Positions 1 to 6,319 of a stretch of 9,097 bases of DNA are shown piece after piece. The stretch lies in the NCBI GenBank assembly GCA_002771015.1, contig PCUO01000012.1, positions 6,905-16,001 on the forward strand. Reading direction: 5' to 3'. The notes below the pieces were generated by a model, which was not told the origin of the DNA, searched no databases, and was given only the letters and a program-made list of their open reading frames with translations. This DNA comes from Candidatus Yonathbacteria bacterium CG17_big_fil_post_rev_8_21_14_2_50_43_9. GTDB taxonomy: Bacteria; Patescibacteriota; Minisyncoccia; Phycocordibacterales; UBA1550. A program made the translations under genes and the position numbers. The stretch's first letter is position 1. Every line of letters begins with the position of its first letter.

Positions 1-1024
1 AGTCCACACGGAGTCCCACGTTCACCTCAAGCTCGTGCTCCAAGCGGTCACGAATCTGACGAATAGTAACAAACTTGCCTTCACGTCCGGCAAACGGCGA
101 GTCGTTCACAAAAAAATTCAAAGAGATGGTTGGTTCGTCCACCTTAATAGCTGGGAGAACCTCTTGGTCTTCTGTTTTGCAGAGCGTTTCGCCAATGTAC
201 ACATCGGGGAGCCCAGCCACCATCACAATGTCACCGGCCACTGCATCCTCAACCTCCTTTCTTTCCGTGCCTTCAAATGTGCAAAGCTTGGTAATTCGTC
301 CATTGCGAGAAGTCCCATCAACATTTTTAATAATAATATTCTCACCAGCATGAAGAGTGCCTTCGTAAATACGACCTATAGCTAGACGTCCGAGGAAGTT
401 GTCGTAACCCAAGTTGAATGGTTGCATACGCACTGGAGCATGGATATCGCTTTTTACTGCGGGAACTTTTTCTAAAACCACATCAAGGAGTGGCGTGAGA
501 TCCTTTGAATCTTCTTCAAGCGTACGCTTTGCAATACCTTGACGACCAATAGCATACACTGTTGTAAAATCAAGTTGCTCATCTGTCGCGCCGAGTTCAA
601 AGAAGAGCTCAAACACCTCGTCGTGCACCTCTTTTGGACGAGCTGCTGGCTTGTCAATTTTATTCAAAACAACAATTGGCTTCAAACCGAGTTCAAGAGA
701 CTTCTTTAATACAAAACGTGTCTGTGGCATTGGACCTTCCTGAGCGTCCACAAGAAGAAGCACTGTGTCTATAGAGCGAAGCACGCGCTCAACTTCAGAT
801 CCAAAGTCCGCGTGACCAGGGGTGTCCACAATGTTGATTTTTGTCCCTTTGTAAAAAACGGAGGTATTTTTAGCATAAATAGTGATACCACGCTCAAGCT
901 CAAGGGCGTTTGAGTCCATGGTTACGCCCTCTTTTGTCATTCCAGTCTGGCGCATTAAAGCATCGGTCAAGGTCGTTTTTCCATGATCCACGTGTGCGAT
1001 AATAGCTATGTTTCTTATTTCCAT
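1..1024 (-). CDS. typA: TypA/BipA ribosome-associated GTPase, N-terminal part (C-terminus outside window)
   Basis: Translational GTPase of the BipA/TypA family, which binds the 70S ribosome and supports subunit assembly and stress adaptation. 341 codons are visible from ATG at 1022-1024 to the window edge; family members run to about 600 residues, so domains I, II and part of III are present. Seen motifs: P-loop [10 protein letters not shown] (residues 10-19), G2 RGITI (45-49), G3 DTPGH (67-71), the BipA-typical GPMPQTRF (97-104), G4 NKID (121-124), then a domain II beta-barrel from about residue 195 and [12 protein letters not shown] (309-320), which matches the BipA signature SPFxGxEGKFVTSRQ. 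The PMPQTRF and SPF..EGKFVT blocks separate it from EF-G and LepA. No Shine-Dalgarno is visible before the ATG. A promoter fits at 1076-1104. The gene is divergent from the 1128 gene. Family assignment is very secure. Confidence 0.96.
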   Translation of the reverse strand, partial: MEIRNIAIIAHVDHGKTTLTDALMRQTGMTKEGVTMDSNALELERGITIYAKNTSVFYKGTKINIVDTPGHADFGSEVERVLRSIDTVLLLVDAQEGPMPQTRFVLKKSLELGLKPIVVLNKIDKPAARPKEVHDEVFELFFELGATDEQLDFTTVYAIGRQGIAKRTLEEDSKDLTPLLDVVLEKVPAVKSDIHAPVRMQPFNLGYDNFLGRLAIGRIYEGTLHAGENIIIKNVDGTSRNGRITKLCTFEGTERKEVEDAVAGDIVMVAGLPDVYIGETLCKTEDQEVLPAIKVDEPTISLNFFVNDSPFAGREGKFVTIRQIRDRLEHELEVNVGLRVD

Positions 1025-1075
1025 GATTAATTTTACTAAACAAAAAATCCGCCAAACGCGGTCTGTGATGAGTCT

Positions 1076-1104
1076 ACTGTACCAAAAAATACTTTGTAAG
1101 TCAA
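1076..1104 (-). promoter_or_regulatory. Promoter of typA
   Basis: On the minus strand TTGACT (1099-1104) and TACAGT (1076-1081) are separated by 17 nt, a good fit to a sigma-70-type promoter. The predicted start is near 1069, giving a leader of about 45 nt before typA. Its -35 box shares base 1099 with the -35 box of the opposing promoter. Confidence 0.55.
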
Positions 1105-1121
1105 CGACACGCTGATATAAT
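1094..1121 (+). promoter_or_regulatory. Promoter of the 1128 gene, predicted leaderless
   Basis: TTGTAA (1094-1099) and a perfect TATAAT (1116-1121) are separated by 16 nt. The ATG begins at 1128, only 6 nt after the -10 box, so a start 7 nt downstream of the -10 would coincide with the A of the ATG. There is no room for a ribosome binding site, hence a leaderless mRNA is predicted. Confidence 0.65.
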
Positions 1122-1127
1122 AAGAAA

Positions 1128-1601
1128 ATGAAACGAATACATATCTTTCTTTTTGTTTTATATATAATTTTCGTCTTTGGGGCTTGGTTTATTTTTTCTG
1201 AAAATACTAGCGAAAAAGCAACGTTAGTAAGTGAGATTACAAATCTAAAAACTGAGCTTGCTAACACAAAAAATGATCTTGATGCGGAAAGGTCACTACG
1301 AGTAATACTAGAAGAGAAGATTTCTGGATCGCGCGTTAATGCATCATTTCTCGCACTCGCGCTTTGTCCGACACTAGAGGCGACAAACAATGAAGCATTT
1401 TGTATAAAAAATAGCACTGAGTGGCTCTCACAAACAATAATTTCCGGCATTGCGCTAACAGACCCTGAAGCGAAGGCAAAAATGGAGACACTTCTTGTCG
1501 CGTTGGGCAAAAAAACAAAACCAACCGCAAAACAACTTTATGAAATGCTTCGCCCTATTGAAGTTGATTCACTAAAAGCGCTCACGGAAAATTTGAAATG
1601 A
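1128..1601 (+). CDS. Membrane-anchored coiled-coil protein, function unknown
   Basis: 157 residues; I do not recognise the family. A short basic start (MKRIH) leads into one hydrophobic span at about residues 5-23, read as an uncleaved signal anchor. Residues 33-65 are a heptad-like coiled coil rich in E, K and L. A more compact C-terminal part (70-157) carries two cysteines (C80, C92). By the positive-inside rule the C-terminal part should lie outside the membrane, where the cysteines could form a disulfide (inference). The ATG is fixed by a TATAAT box 6 nt upstream. The gene ends 23 nt from the convergent end of the transglycosylase gene at 1625. The mirror-strand reading at 1336-1530 is a shadow. 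The promoter and a consistent protein layout support a real gene; no function is claimed. Confidence 0.8.
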   Translation: MKRIHIFLFVLYIIFVFGAWFIFSENTSEKATLVSEITNLKTELANTKNDLDAERSLRVILEEKISGSRVNASFLALALCPTLEATNNEAFCIKNSTEWLSQTIISGIALTDPEAKAKMETLLVALGKKTKPTAKQLYEMLRPIEVDSLKALTENLK

Positions 1602-1624
1602 TAAGTTCCTGGGATCCGAAAATT

Positions 1625-3067
1625 CTAACACCCGCTGTGATAAATGTCTACAGCCCTTTTTGCTGCGATATTTGTACCTTCAAGTATGTCAATATTCCTT
1701 TGATATTTTAAGGCTAGGCACATTACATCGTCACCATAAAACCATAGTTTTTTATTGGGCACATTCCCACAGCCAGCCAAATAGCACATTGCTGAAACAA
1801 ACTCTGACTTTGATGTTTGTTTGTAGGCTCCTGAATCAGAGAGATAAAGAGCCGATGCCATAAATGCATCTTGAGGGTCCCATGGATTTGGCGGGAAGTT
1901 CCCAGTGAGCTTGCCTACGCGGTCTTTATTTTTATTGTATTCCCACGGGCCGTTCCATGAGCCATCTGAGTTCTTTCCACATTTTCCAGTTGTCGTATTT
2001 ATATAGCCAGAAAAACATGCCCAAGTAGATGGTATGAATTGCGCGGGCCCCATTGCTCCACCATATCCATACCAAACTTTTTTTGAAACCGGCATATTGT
2101 CTGGATTAAGACCTAGGAGTGATGTCAAATATTTAAAAACAGGAACATCGCGCGTTTTGTGCATGTCCACGGTCCACGTTCCTTTGCCAACATTTTGTCC
2201 TAGGTTTGATTCCTCCGCTATAATGCCGAGAATCATTGCGGGACGAACACCCGTTTTCTTCGCGGCAACTCTTGCGTATGCAAGCGCCTTTTCAAACGAA
2301 ATCGCGGTTGAACCACTGAGTGAAAATAACTCAGCTCGAATTTGTGCGGCACTTTGTTGCTTTTCTTTCAAAATAGCTTGGTATGCAGCCTCCTGTCCTT
2401 TTGTTACTTTCAAAATATTCTTCTTTTCTACTTCCTTTGCTTCTATTCGTTTTTTCTCCAGCTCCTGAACACGGCGCAGATCAGTTTCTTCGGCTTTTTT
2501 ATTTTCAAGAATTTTCTTCTCTTCCTCTGTTGTTTTTTTTGCAACTCCAACTGATTCTAGAGATGCGACTATCCCATCTTCAACATATTGAAAATTATCC
2601 AAATCAACAAAAAACTCCGAAAAGTTTCTACCAGAAAGAGCTACCTCAACGATAGAATAACTATCAAGTTCGTTTGTTCGTCGCACAAGACCCGCAAGAG
2701 ACTCGCGTTCACGGTCAATCTTTGCAGAATATTTTCCAATAGTGCGATTTTTCAAACCTATATCATCAACGAGTCCAGAAATAGAAAGATTGCGCGCCTT
2801 GATTGAGAGTTTTGCTTTTTGAATCTGCGCGGTTAAAATCGCCACATCGCGCTCAAGCGAAACCCCCTCTTTTTGTTTTGCCTCAAGGATTGTTTTCTGC
2901 ACGCCAATTTCTTTTTCAATAGATGAGAGCTCTGCTTCAAGTTTTGCCCTGAGCGCCAAAACATCCTCAGCAACAGCTTGAGCGAATGCGACAATTGAAA
3001 ACCCTTCATAGGCAAGCGTAAAAAGGATTAGCACACCGAGTATTTTTCTGAGAAAACTTTTGAACAT
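1625..3067 (-). CDS. Secreted coiled-coil protein with lytic transglycosylase (MltB/SLT-like) domain
   Basis: 480 residues. A signal peptide (basic MFKSFLRK, hydrophobic core, AFA cleavage site near residue 29) predicts export. Residues 32-130 and 165-245 are long charged coiled coils with a short globular insert around 135-165, a layout like PcsB, CwlO or EnvC. The C-terminal domain (about 255-480) carries the lytic transglycosylase marks: a catalytic glutamate in AEESNLG (E285/E286, the second more likely) and YGGAMGPAQFIPSTW (335-349), close to the MltB AMGxPQFMPSS block. The predicted role is cleavage of the MurNAc-GlcNAc bond in peptidoglycan, held in check by the coiled coil as in FtsEX-controlled hydrolases (inference). 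Five cysteines after residue 350, one of them the last residue, could form disulfides. The stop is TAG. The start is supported by an extended -10 box 9 nt upstream. Confidence 0.88.
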   Translation of the reverse strand: MFKSFLRKILGVLILFTLAYEGFSIVAFAQAVAEDVLALRAKLEAELSSIEKEIGVQKTILEAKQKEGVSLERDVAILTAQIQKAKLSIKARNLSISGLVDDIGLKNRTIGKYSAKIDRERESLAGLVRRTNELDSYSIVEVALSGRNFSEFFVDLDNFQYVEDGIVASLESVGVAKKTTEEEKKILENKKAEETDLRRVQELEKKRIEAKEVEKKNILKVTKGQEAAYQAILKEKQQSAAQIRAELFSLSGSTAISFEKALAYARVAAKKTGVRPAMILGIIAEESNLGQNVGKGTWTVDMHKTRDVPVFKYLTSLLGLNPDNMPVSKKVWYGYGGAMGPAQFIPSTWACFSGYINTTTGKCGKNSDGSWNGPWEYNKNKDRVGKLTGNFPPNPWDPQDAFMASALYLSDSGAYKQTSKSEFVSAMCYLAGCGNVPNKKLWFYGDDVMCLALKYQRNIDILEGTNIAAKRAVDIYHSGC

Positions 3068-3076
3068 GTAATATAT

Positions 3077-3085
3077 ATTATACCA
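3077..3085 (-). promoter_or_regulatory. Extended -10 promoter of the transglycosylase gene, predicted near-leaderless
   Basis: The minus strand reads TGG-TATAAT (3085-3077), an extended -10 element with a perfect hexamer. No good -35 box is seen at 16-18 nt. The hexamer ends 9 nt before the ATG at 3067, so the predicted leader is about 3 nt. The element begins directly where the T-tract of the bL25 terminator ends. Confidence 0.6.
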
Positions 3086-3128
3086 AAAAAAGAGCCAAGC
3101 ACCAGAATAGTGCTCGGCTCTTTTTTTT
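3085..3128. terminator. Bidirectional Rho-independent terminator after bL25
   Basis: Two 11-nt arms (3092-3102 and 3110-3120) pair with one A/C mismatch around a 7-nt loop. The stem is flanked by seven A on the left (3085-3091) and eight T on the right (3121-3128), so each strand shows a GC-rich hairpin followed by a T-tract. On the minus strand it ends the bL25 transcript 17 nt after its stop codon. No plus-strand gene ends near it. Confidence 0.85.
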
Positions 3129-3144
3129 GATTAGTATTTGAAAA

Positions 3145-3792
3145 TTACTTTTCTTCAGCAACTGACGCCTCCTCCTCATCCTTCTTGCCCTTCTTTTCTA
3201 CTTCAATTGCGGAGAGATCCATGACAGGAGCTTCTATTGGCTCATCCTTTGCAACAGCGATTGCTGCAACTACATCTGTGCCGTGAGTAACAAGTGTAAT
3301 TCCCTTTGGAAGAATAATGCTCTCTGCTAAGATCTGACTCTCAAACGCTTCAAGCGCGGAAATATCAATAGTGAAATTGTGTGGAAGATTTTCTGGCTGA
3401 CCTTTCACCTCAACTTCGTGGAGAACCTTCACGAGCGAACCGCCGAGGTCTTTTACAGCAACCGATACGCCAGTAAATTCTAGTGGAATATGTACCGAAA
3501 CTTCCTGACCTTTTTCAAGAACGTAAAAGTCAACGTGAACAGGCTGACCTTTTACGGGGTCAACCTGTACCTCACGAATGAGCGCTGAAACCTTGCCTTT
3601 TGGCATTTCGAGAATAACCACTGTTGATTCCCCCGCAGCTTTCCAAACCTTCTTAAAAGCAACCATCGGAAAAACGCATGATGTTGCAGTCTCCTTGTGT
3701 CCGTAATAAACACCAGGAACGAACCCCTCTGCGCGAAGTTCCGCAAGTTTACTCTTTGGGTCCCTTATTTCCCCTTTTAGTATGATATTCAT
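3145..3792 (-). CDS. rplY: Large-subunit ribosomal protein bL25, CTC type
   Basis: 215 residues, the longer CTC form: an N-terminal 5S-rRNA-binding L25 domain (about 1-93), a C-terminal beta domain (about 94-182) and a charged Glu/Lys tail (183-215). Seen: RAEGFVPGVYYG (20-31), matching the family's R..G.vPaVlYG; VDPVKGQPVHVDFY (77-90), matching the family's hvDf; and VHIPLEFTG followed by GGSLVKVLHEVEVKG, matching the TL5/CTC second domain. The reading frame runs open to 3882, but the extra 30 codons (from MWKKCK) lie inside the palindrome at 3816-3878 and the promoter. I therefore start at the ATG at 3790-3792, directly after a TATACT box. Single gene with its own promoter and a strong terminator. 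Confidence 0.93.
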   Translation of the reverse strand: MNIILKGEIRDPKSKLAELRAEGFVPGVYYGHKETATSCVFPMVAFKKVWKAAGESTVVILEMPKGKVSALIREVQVDPVKGQPVHVDFYVLEKGQEVSVHIPLEFTGVSVAVKDLGGSLVKVLHEVEVKGQPENLPHNFTIDISALEAFESQILAESIILPKGITLVTHGTDVVAAIAVAKDEPIEAPVMDLSAIEVEKKGKKDEEEASVAEEK

Positions 3793-3800
3793 ATTGCAGT

Positions 3801-3828
3801 AGTATACGGATTTCAGGAAGAAATGCAA
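3801..3828 (-). promoter_or_regulatory. Promoter of bL25, predicted leaderless
   Basis: Minus-strand TTGCAT (3823-3828) and TATACT (3801-3806) are separated by 16 nt. The -10 box ends 8 nt before the ATG at 3792, giving a predicted leader of about 2 nt. The -35 box lies inside the left arm of the palindrome at 3816-3878. Confidence 0.6.
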
Positions 3829-3878
3829 GGGATTTTTAGGAAGTCCTGGACTTCCTAAAAATCCCTTGCATTTCTTCC
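3816..3878. repeat. Perfect 63-bp palindrome (31-bp arms, 1-nt centre)
   Basis: The left arm 3816-3846 (starts GGAAGAAATG, ends GGAAGTCC) is the exact reverse complement of the right arm 3848-3878, with a single T at 3847 between them. It lies between the end of the aldolase gene (3911) and bL25, and contains the bL25 -35 box. On the minus strand it could act as a hairpin closing the aldolase transcript, but no T-tract follows. Its size and perfection exceed a normal terminator. Confidence 0.9.
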
Positions 3879-3910
3879 ACAACTGACCTTTGACGATTTA
3901 CGGAACTCAT

Positions 3911-4786
3911 CTAGAGTCCGGAAAACAGCCTCAATCGCGCCTCAATCACCTTTTGCATTGCTTCTGTTGGCTCTTTCATCACCTTGTACGGAGCTACTTC
4001 ATCTGGGTGCGCGGTGAGGTACGAAGCCAAAGTTTTCACAAAAGCCACACGGATTTCGGTGTTAATATGCACTAGGCTAATCCCCGCCTTTATAGCCTCA
4101 CGAAAATCCTCGTCAGATGTTCCTGACCCTCCGTGAAGAACGAGTGGAACCCCCGCCGACGCGCGGACTTTGCTGATACGCGGAATGTCCAAGCGTGGCT
4201 CTGGCGCGTTACGAAGCATGCCGTGCATATTCCCAACTGCTGGCGCAAATAGATCCACCCCAGTTTCTCGCACAAACTGCTCTGCTTGCTCTGGTGTGGT
4301 GAGCGTCGTGTCGTCAAACTTTACGCCTTCTGGGATAGAATCCAAAACTTTTGACGAAGTGCCGATGTAACCAACTTCCGCTTCTACAAGCACATCTCTC
4401 CCAGAAGCGCGCGCGTAGTCCACGCATTCCTTTGTCTTTGCGATGTTCTCATCAAGAGGAAGTTTTGCACCGTCAAAAATCACTGAGTCAAAACCAGCAT
4501 CAATCGCCTCTTTCACGCGCGCCACTGAATAGGTGTGGTCAGCGTTAAGAAAAATCGGGTAATTGTACTCCTCGCGAATACTTTTTACAAGGGCAACTGC
4601 CTGACGAACACCCACGAAATCTCGCTCACCTTCTGACAAACCAACGATGATGGGCAAATTGAGAGCTTTCCCCGCGCGAAAGATAGCCCACAGCGCTTCT
4701 AAGTTTGAAATATTAAAGTGCCCGACAGCAATATGCTTTGCTTCAGCGTCAGCAATGACTTCTCGTAATGTTGGAATAGTGCTCAT
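3911..4786 (-). CDS. fba: Class II fructose-bisphosphate aldolase
   Basis: 291 residues, a zinc-dependent class II aldolase of the FbaA/GatY/KbaY group, which cleaves fructose-1,6-bisphosphate (or tagatose-bisphosphate) to glyceraldehyde-3-phosphate and dihydroxyacetone phosphate. The motifs occur in family order: LNADHT (80-85; catalytic D83 and zinc ligand H84), IFDGAKLP (103-110, matching mIDgShlP), VEAEVGYIG (134-142), GNMHG (185-189; zinc ligand H188), LHGGSGT (217-223; zinc ligand H218) and HINTEIR (240-246; substrate-binding N242). Small departures from the common enzymes are an Asn at position 81, where a His is usual, and Ala in DGA for Ser. The substrate cannot be fixed from motifs alone, but the kinase and transketolase next door favour fructose-bisphosphate. 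The ATG follows the 60-aa membrane ORF by 2 nt, so the two are probably co-transcribed. The stop is TAG. Confidence 0.93.
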   Translation of the reverse strand: MSTIPTLREVIADAEAKHIAVGHFNISNLEALWAIFRAGKALNLPIIVGLSEGERDFVGVRQAVALVKSIREEYNYPIFLNADHTYSVARVKEAIDAGFDSVIFDGAKLPLDENIAKTKECVDYARASGRDVLVEAEVGYIGTSSKVLDSIPEGVKFDDTTLTTPEQAEQFVRETGVDLFAPAVGNMHGMLRNAPEPRLDIPRISKVRASAGVPLVLHGGSGTSDEDFREAIKAGISLVHINTEIRVAFVKTLASYLTAHPDEVAPYKVMKEPTEAMQKVIEARLRLFSGL

Positions 4787-4788
4787 AA

Positions 4789-4971
4789 TTAATAATTTAT
4801 TTTATAAGAATCTTGTGTTTTGTAAAAATCGTTAATTTTATTCATAACCTGCGGTGTATGTGCTGTTCCATGTTTTCGAAGCTTTTTTAATATGAAATAT
4901 GTAACAATCAAAATTGCAACTGTACTAAACGCTATGGCTTCATAAAAAGTCAGGTCTAAATTATACATCAT
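4789..4971 (-). CDS. Small single-pass membrane peptide upstream of aldolase
   Basis: 60 residues; no family recognised. One hydrophobic span at about residues 10-28 is followed by KKLRK, which by the positive-inside rule puts the polar C-terminal half in the cytoplasm. The stop codon lies 2 nt before the aldolase ATG, the same tight spacing seen between the transketolase gene and the 82-aa gene at 6566. A possible promoter lies in the dyad at 4996-5038. Tight coupling, a clear membrane segment and promoter placement favour a real gene over a chance ORF. It starts with two consecutive ATGs (4971 and 4968), and either could be used. Confidence 0.6.
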   Translation of the reverse strand: MMYNLDLTFYEAIAFSTVAILIVTYFILKKLRKHGTAHTPQVMNKINDFYKTQDSYKINY

Positions 4972-4995
4972 AAATATTTACACAAATTCTTTTAA

Positions 4996-5038
4996 TAATA
5001 TTCCTATTCTATCATATTGTGGTAGAATAGGAATATTA
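4996..5038. promoter_or_regulatory. Dyad with mirror-image divergent promoters (pfkB-type kinase / aldolase unit)
   Basis: Nineteen-bp arms (4996-5014 and 5020-5038) pair with a single G/T mismatch around a 5-nt centre. Each arm carries the same elements facing outward. On plus, TTCCTA at 5001-5006, 16 nt, then extended -10 TGG-TAGAAT (hexamer 5023-5028). On minus, TTCCTA at 5028-5033, 16 nt, then TGA-TAGAAT (hexamer 5006-5011). Predicted starts near 5035 and 4999 give leaders of about 27 nt to both 5062 and 4971. The symmetry suits one dimeric regulator controlling both units, or a hairpin. Confidence 0.55.
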
Positions 5039-5061
5039 AATAAAAATTAAATTGATATATT

Positions 5062-6072
5062 ATGGAACAATCAGGTCAACTAGATTTTGTAGGCATTGGA
5101 GACACCGTCGTAGACGCATTTATTCGTCTAAAAGAAGACCAAGCGCACACTACATGTCGCGTAGATACAAATGCGTGCGAGATCTGTATGCCATTTGGCG
5201 CGAAAGTTCCATTTGATTTTGTAAAAGTTGCTTATGCTGTAGGCAACAGCGCAAACGCTTGCGTGTCTGCGTCACGCTTGGGCCTCAAAAGCGCGCTTAT
5301 TACAAATCTAGGCAAGGATGACGACGGAGAGAAATGTCTTGCTTCTATCAAAAATGACGGCGTCAGCACAGAGTACATCAAACAATACGACGGCATCAAA
5401 ACAAATTACCACTATGTGCTTTGGTACGACAGCGAACGCACAATCCTAATTAAACACGAGGGGTTTCCCTACACGCTTCCACTTGGTGACGTAGGCCCAC
5501 GCTGGCTCTATCTATCGTCCCTAAACGAAAAATCTCTTGCGTATCATCACGAGATTGCAGAATATCTTGCTATGCATCCTGAAACAAAGCTCGCGTTTCA
5601 ACCAGGTGGATTCCAGATTAAACTCGGGTATGACGCACTAAAAGATCTCTACGCACATACTGAATTTTTCTTCTGTAACGTAGAAGAAGCACGCCTTATT
5701 TTAAACGATACAAAATCTGAGCCAAAGGACCTTGCAAAAGGCATCACTAAGCTCGGGCCAAAAATTTCGCTCATTACTGATGGGCCGAAAGGCGCGTACA
5801 TGTATGACGGCAGTGATTCATGGTTCATGCCAATCTACCCAGACCCTGTTCCTCCATACGAGCGTACTGGCGCCGGGGACGCATTTGCATCTGCGTTCGT
5901 TTCTGCTCTCGCTCTTGGAAAAACTCCTTCTGAAGCAATTACATGGGCACCAATCAACTCAATGTCTGTGGTTCAGAAGGTCGGCGCGCAGGAAGGTCTC
6001 CTCACCCAATCTGAAATTGAAAAGTACCTAGCAGAAGCTCCAGAGAACTACAAAGTAGCAAAGCTTGGTTAA
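5062..6072 (+). CDS. PfkB-family (ribokinase-like) carbohydrate kinase
   Basis: 336 residues, ATP-dependent kinase of the PfkB/ribokinase superfamily that phosphorylates a sugar, sugar phosphate or nucleoside. Seen: an N-terminal strand and GIGDTVVD (11-18) for substrate binding, AVGNSANACVSASRLGL (59-75, the PfkB motif 1 region, GGN.aN.A..larLG), LGKDDDG (83-89), GFPYTL, LITDGPKGAYMYDG (237-250) before the nucleotide site, and motif 2 ERTGAGDAFASAF (267-279), where D273 is the catalytic base and GAG the anion hole. Length is in the usual 300-340 range. Oddity: a segment at residues 30-50 with three cysteines (C32, C39, C42) and MPFGAKVPF, which I do not know from well-studied ribokinases. 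The substrate is unknown; aldolase and transketolase neighbours suggest a pentose, hexose phosphate or nucleoside. No Shine-Dalgarno is visible before the ATG. Confidence 0.9.
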   Translation: MEQSGQLDFVGIGDTVVDAFIRLKEDQAHTTCRVDTNACEICMPFGAKVPFDFVKVAYAVGNSANACVSASRLGLKSALITNLGKDDDGEKCLASIKNDGVSTEYIKQYDGIKTNYHYVLWYDSERTILIKHEGFPYTLPLGDVGPRWLYLSSLNEKSLAYHHEIAEYLAMHPETKLAFQPGGFQIKLGYDALKDLYAHTEFFFCNVEEARLILNDTKSEPKDLAKGITKLGPKISLITDGPKGAYMYDGSDSWFMPIYPDPVPPYERTGAGDAFASAFVSALALGKTPSEAITWAPINSMSVVQKVGAQEGLLTQSEIEKYLAEAPENYKVAKLG

Positions 6073-6255
6073 TGTAATAAAGGTTCCCCATGGCAAGCCG
6101 ATAGGGTATTGTCATAGCTCGCTTTTCAATTAGCAAATTTACTCTTGGAGTATTCGCACGTTCTCGCCGCAAGCGGTGAGGTATTAGACCTATATTTCGT
6201 CTTTACTCGGACGTTGTATACGAGAATACTCGTCCACTCGCTCCTCGATAGCCGA
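6073..6255. other. Non-coding stretch with possible RNA structure
   Basis: No credible gene on either strand. An 8-bp helix GAGTATTC (6148-6155) with GAATACTC (6224-6231) encloses a GC-rich hairpin at 6163-6180 (7 bp with one G-T pair, CAAG tetraloop). Together with the palindrome that follows, this fits a structured non-coding RNA or a decayed mobile or repeat element. I recognise no known RNA family (not tRNA, SRP, RNase P or tmRNA by their hallmarks). Confidence 0.35.
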
Positions 6256-6319
6256 AATAACAAATTACTTGCATAATAGGTTAACGGTCGTTAACCTATT
6301 ATGCAAGTAATTTGTTATT
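6256..6319. repeat. Perfect 64-bp palindrome (31-bp arms, 2-nt centre)
   Basis: The left arm 6256-6286 (starts AATAACAAATTAC, ends GGTTAACG) is the exact reverse complement of 6289-6319, separated by GT at 6287-6288. It lies between convergent genes and its right arm includes two bases of the stop codon of the 82-aa gene (6318-6320). It could end minus-strand transcription, but no T-tract follows the stem. Arm length matches the palindrome at 3816-3878; the sequences differ apart from a shared ATGCAAG heptamer. Confidence 0.9.

Noticed and set aside
35..385. Plus-strand ORFs opposite typA
   Set aside because: The minus strand encodes the conserved TypA GTPase throughout; these are shadows.
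2034..2468. 144-codon plus-strand ORF opposite the transglycosylase gene
   Set aside because: Antisense shadow of a gene with clear signal peptide, coiled coil and catalytic motifs.
3816..3878. Standard Rho-independent terminator after the aldolase gene
   Set aside because: The hairpin is strong but has no T-tract on the minus strand and is far longer than usual; recorded as a palindrome of unknown role instead.
3793..3882. 30-codon N-terminal extension of bL25 (open frame starting MWKKCK)
   Set aside because: It lies inside the promoter and the palindrome, and the L25 domain starts at the internal ATG at 3792.
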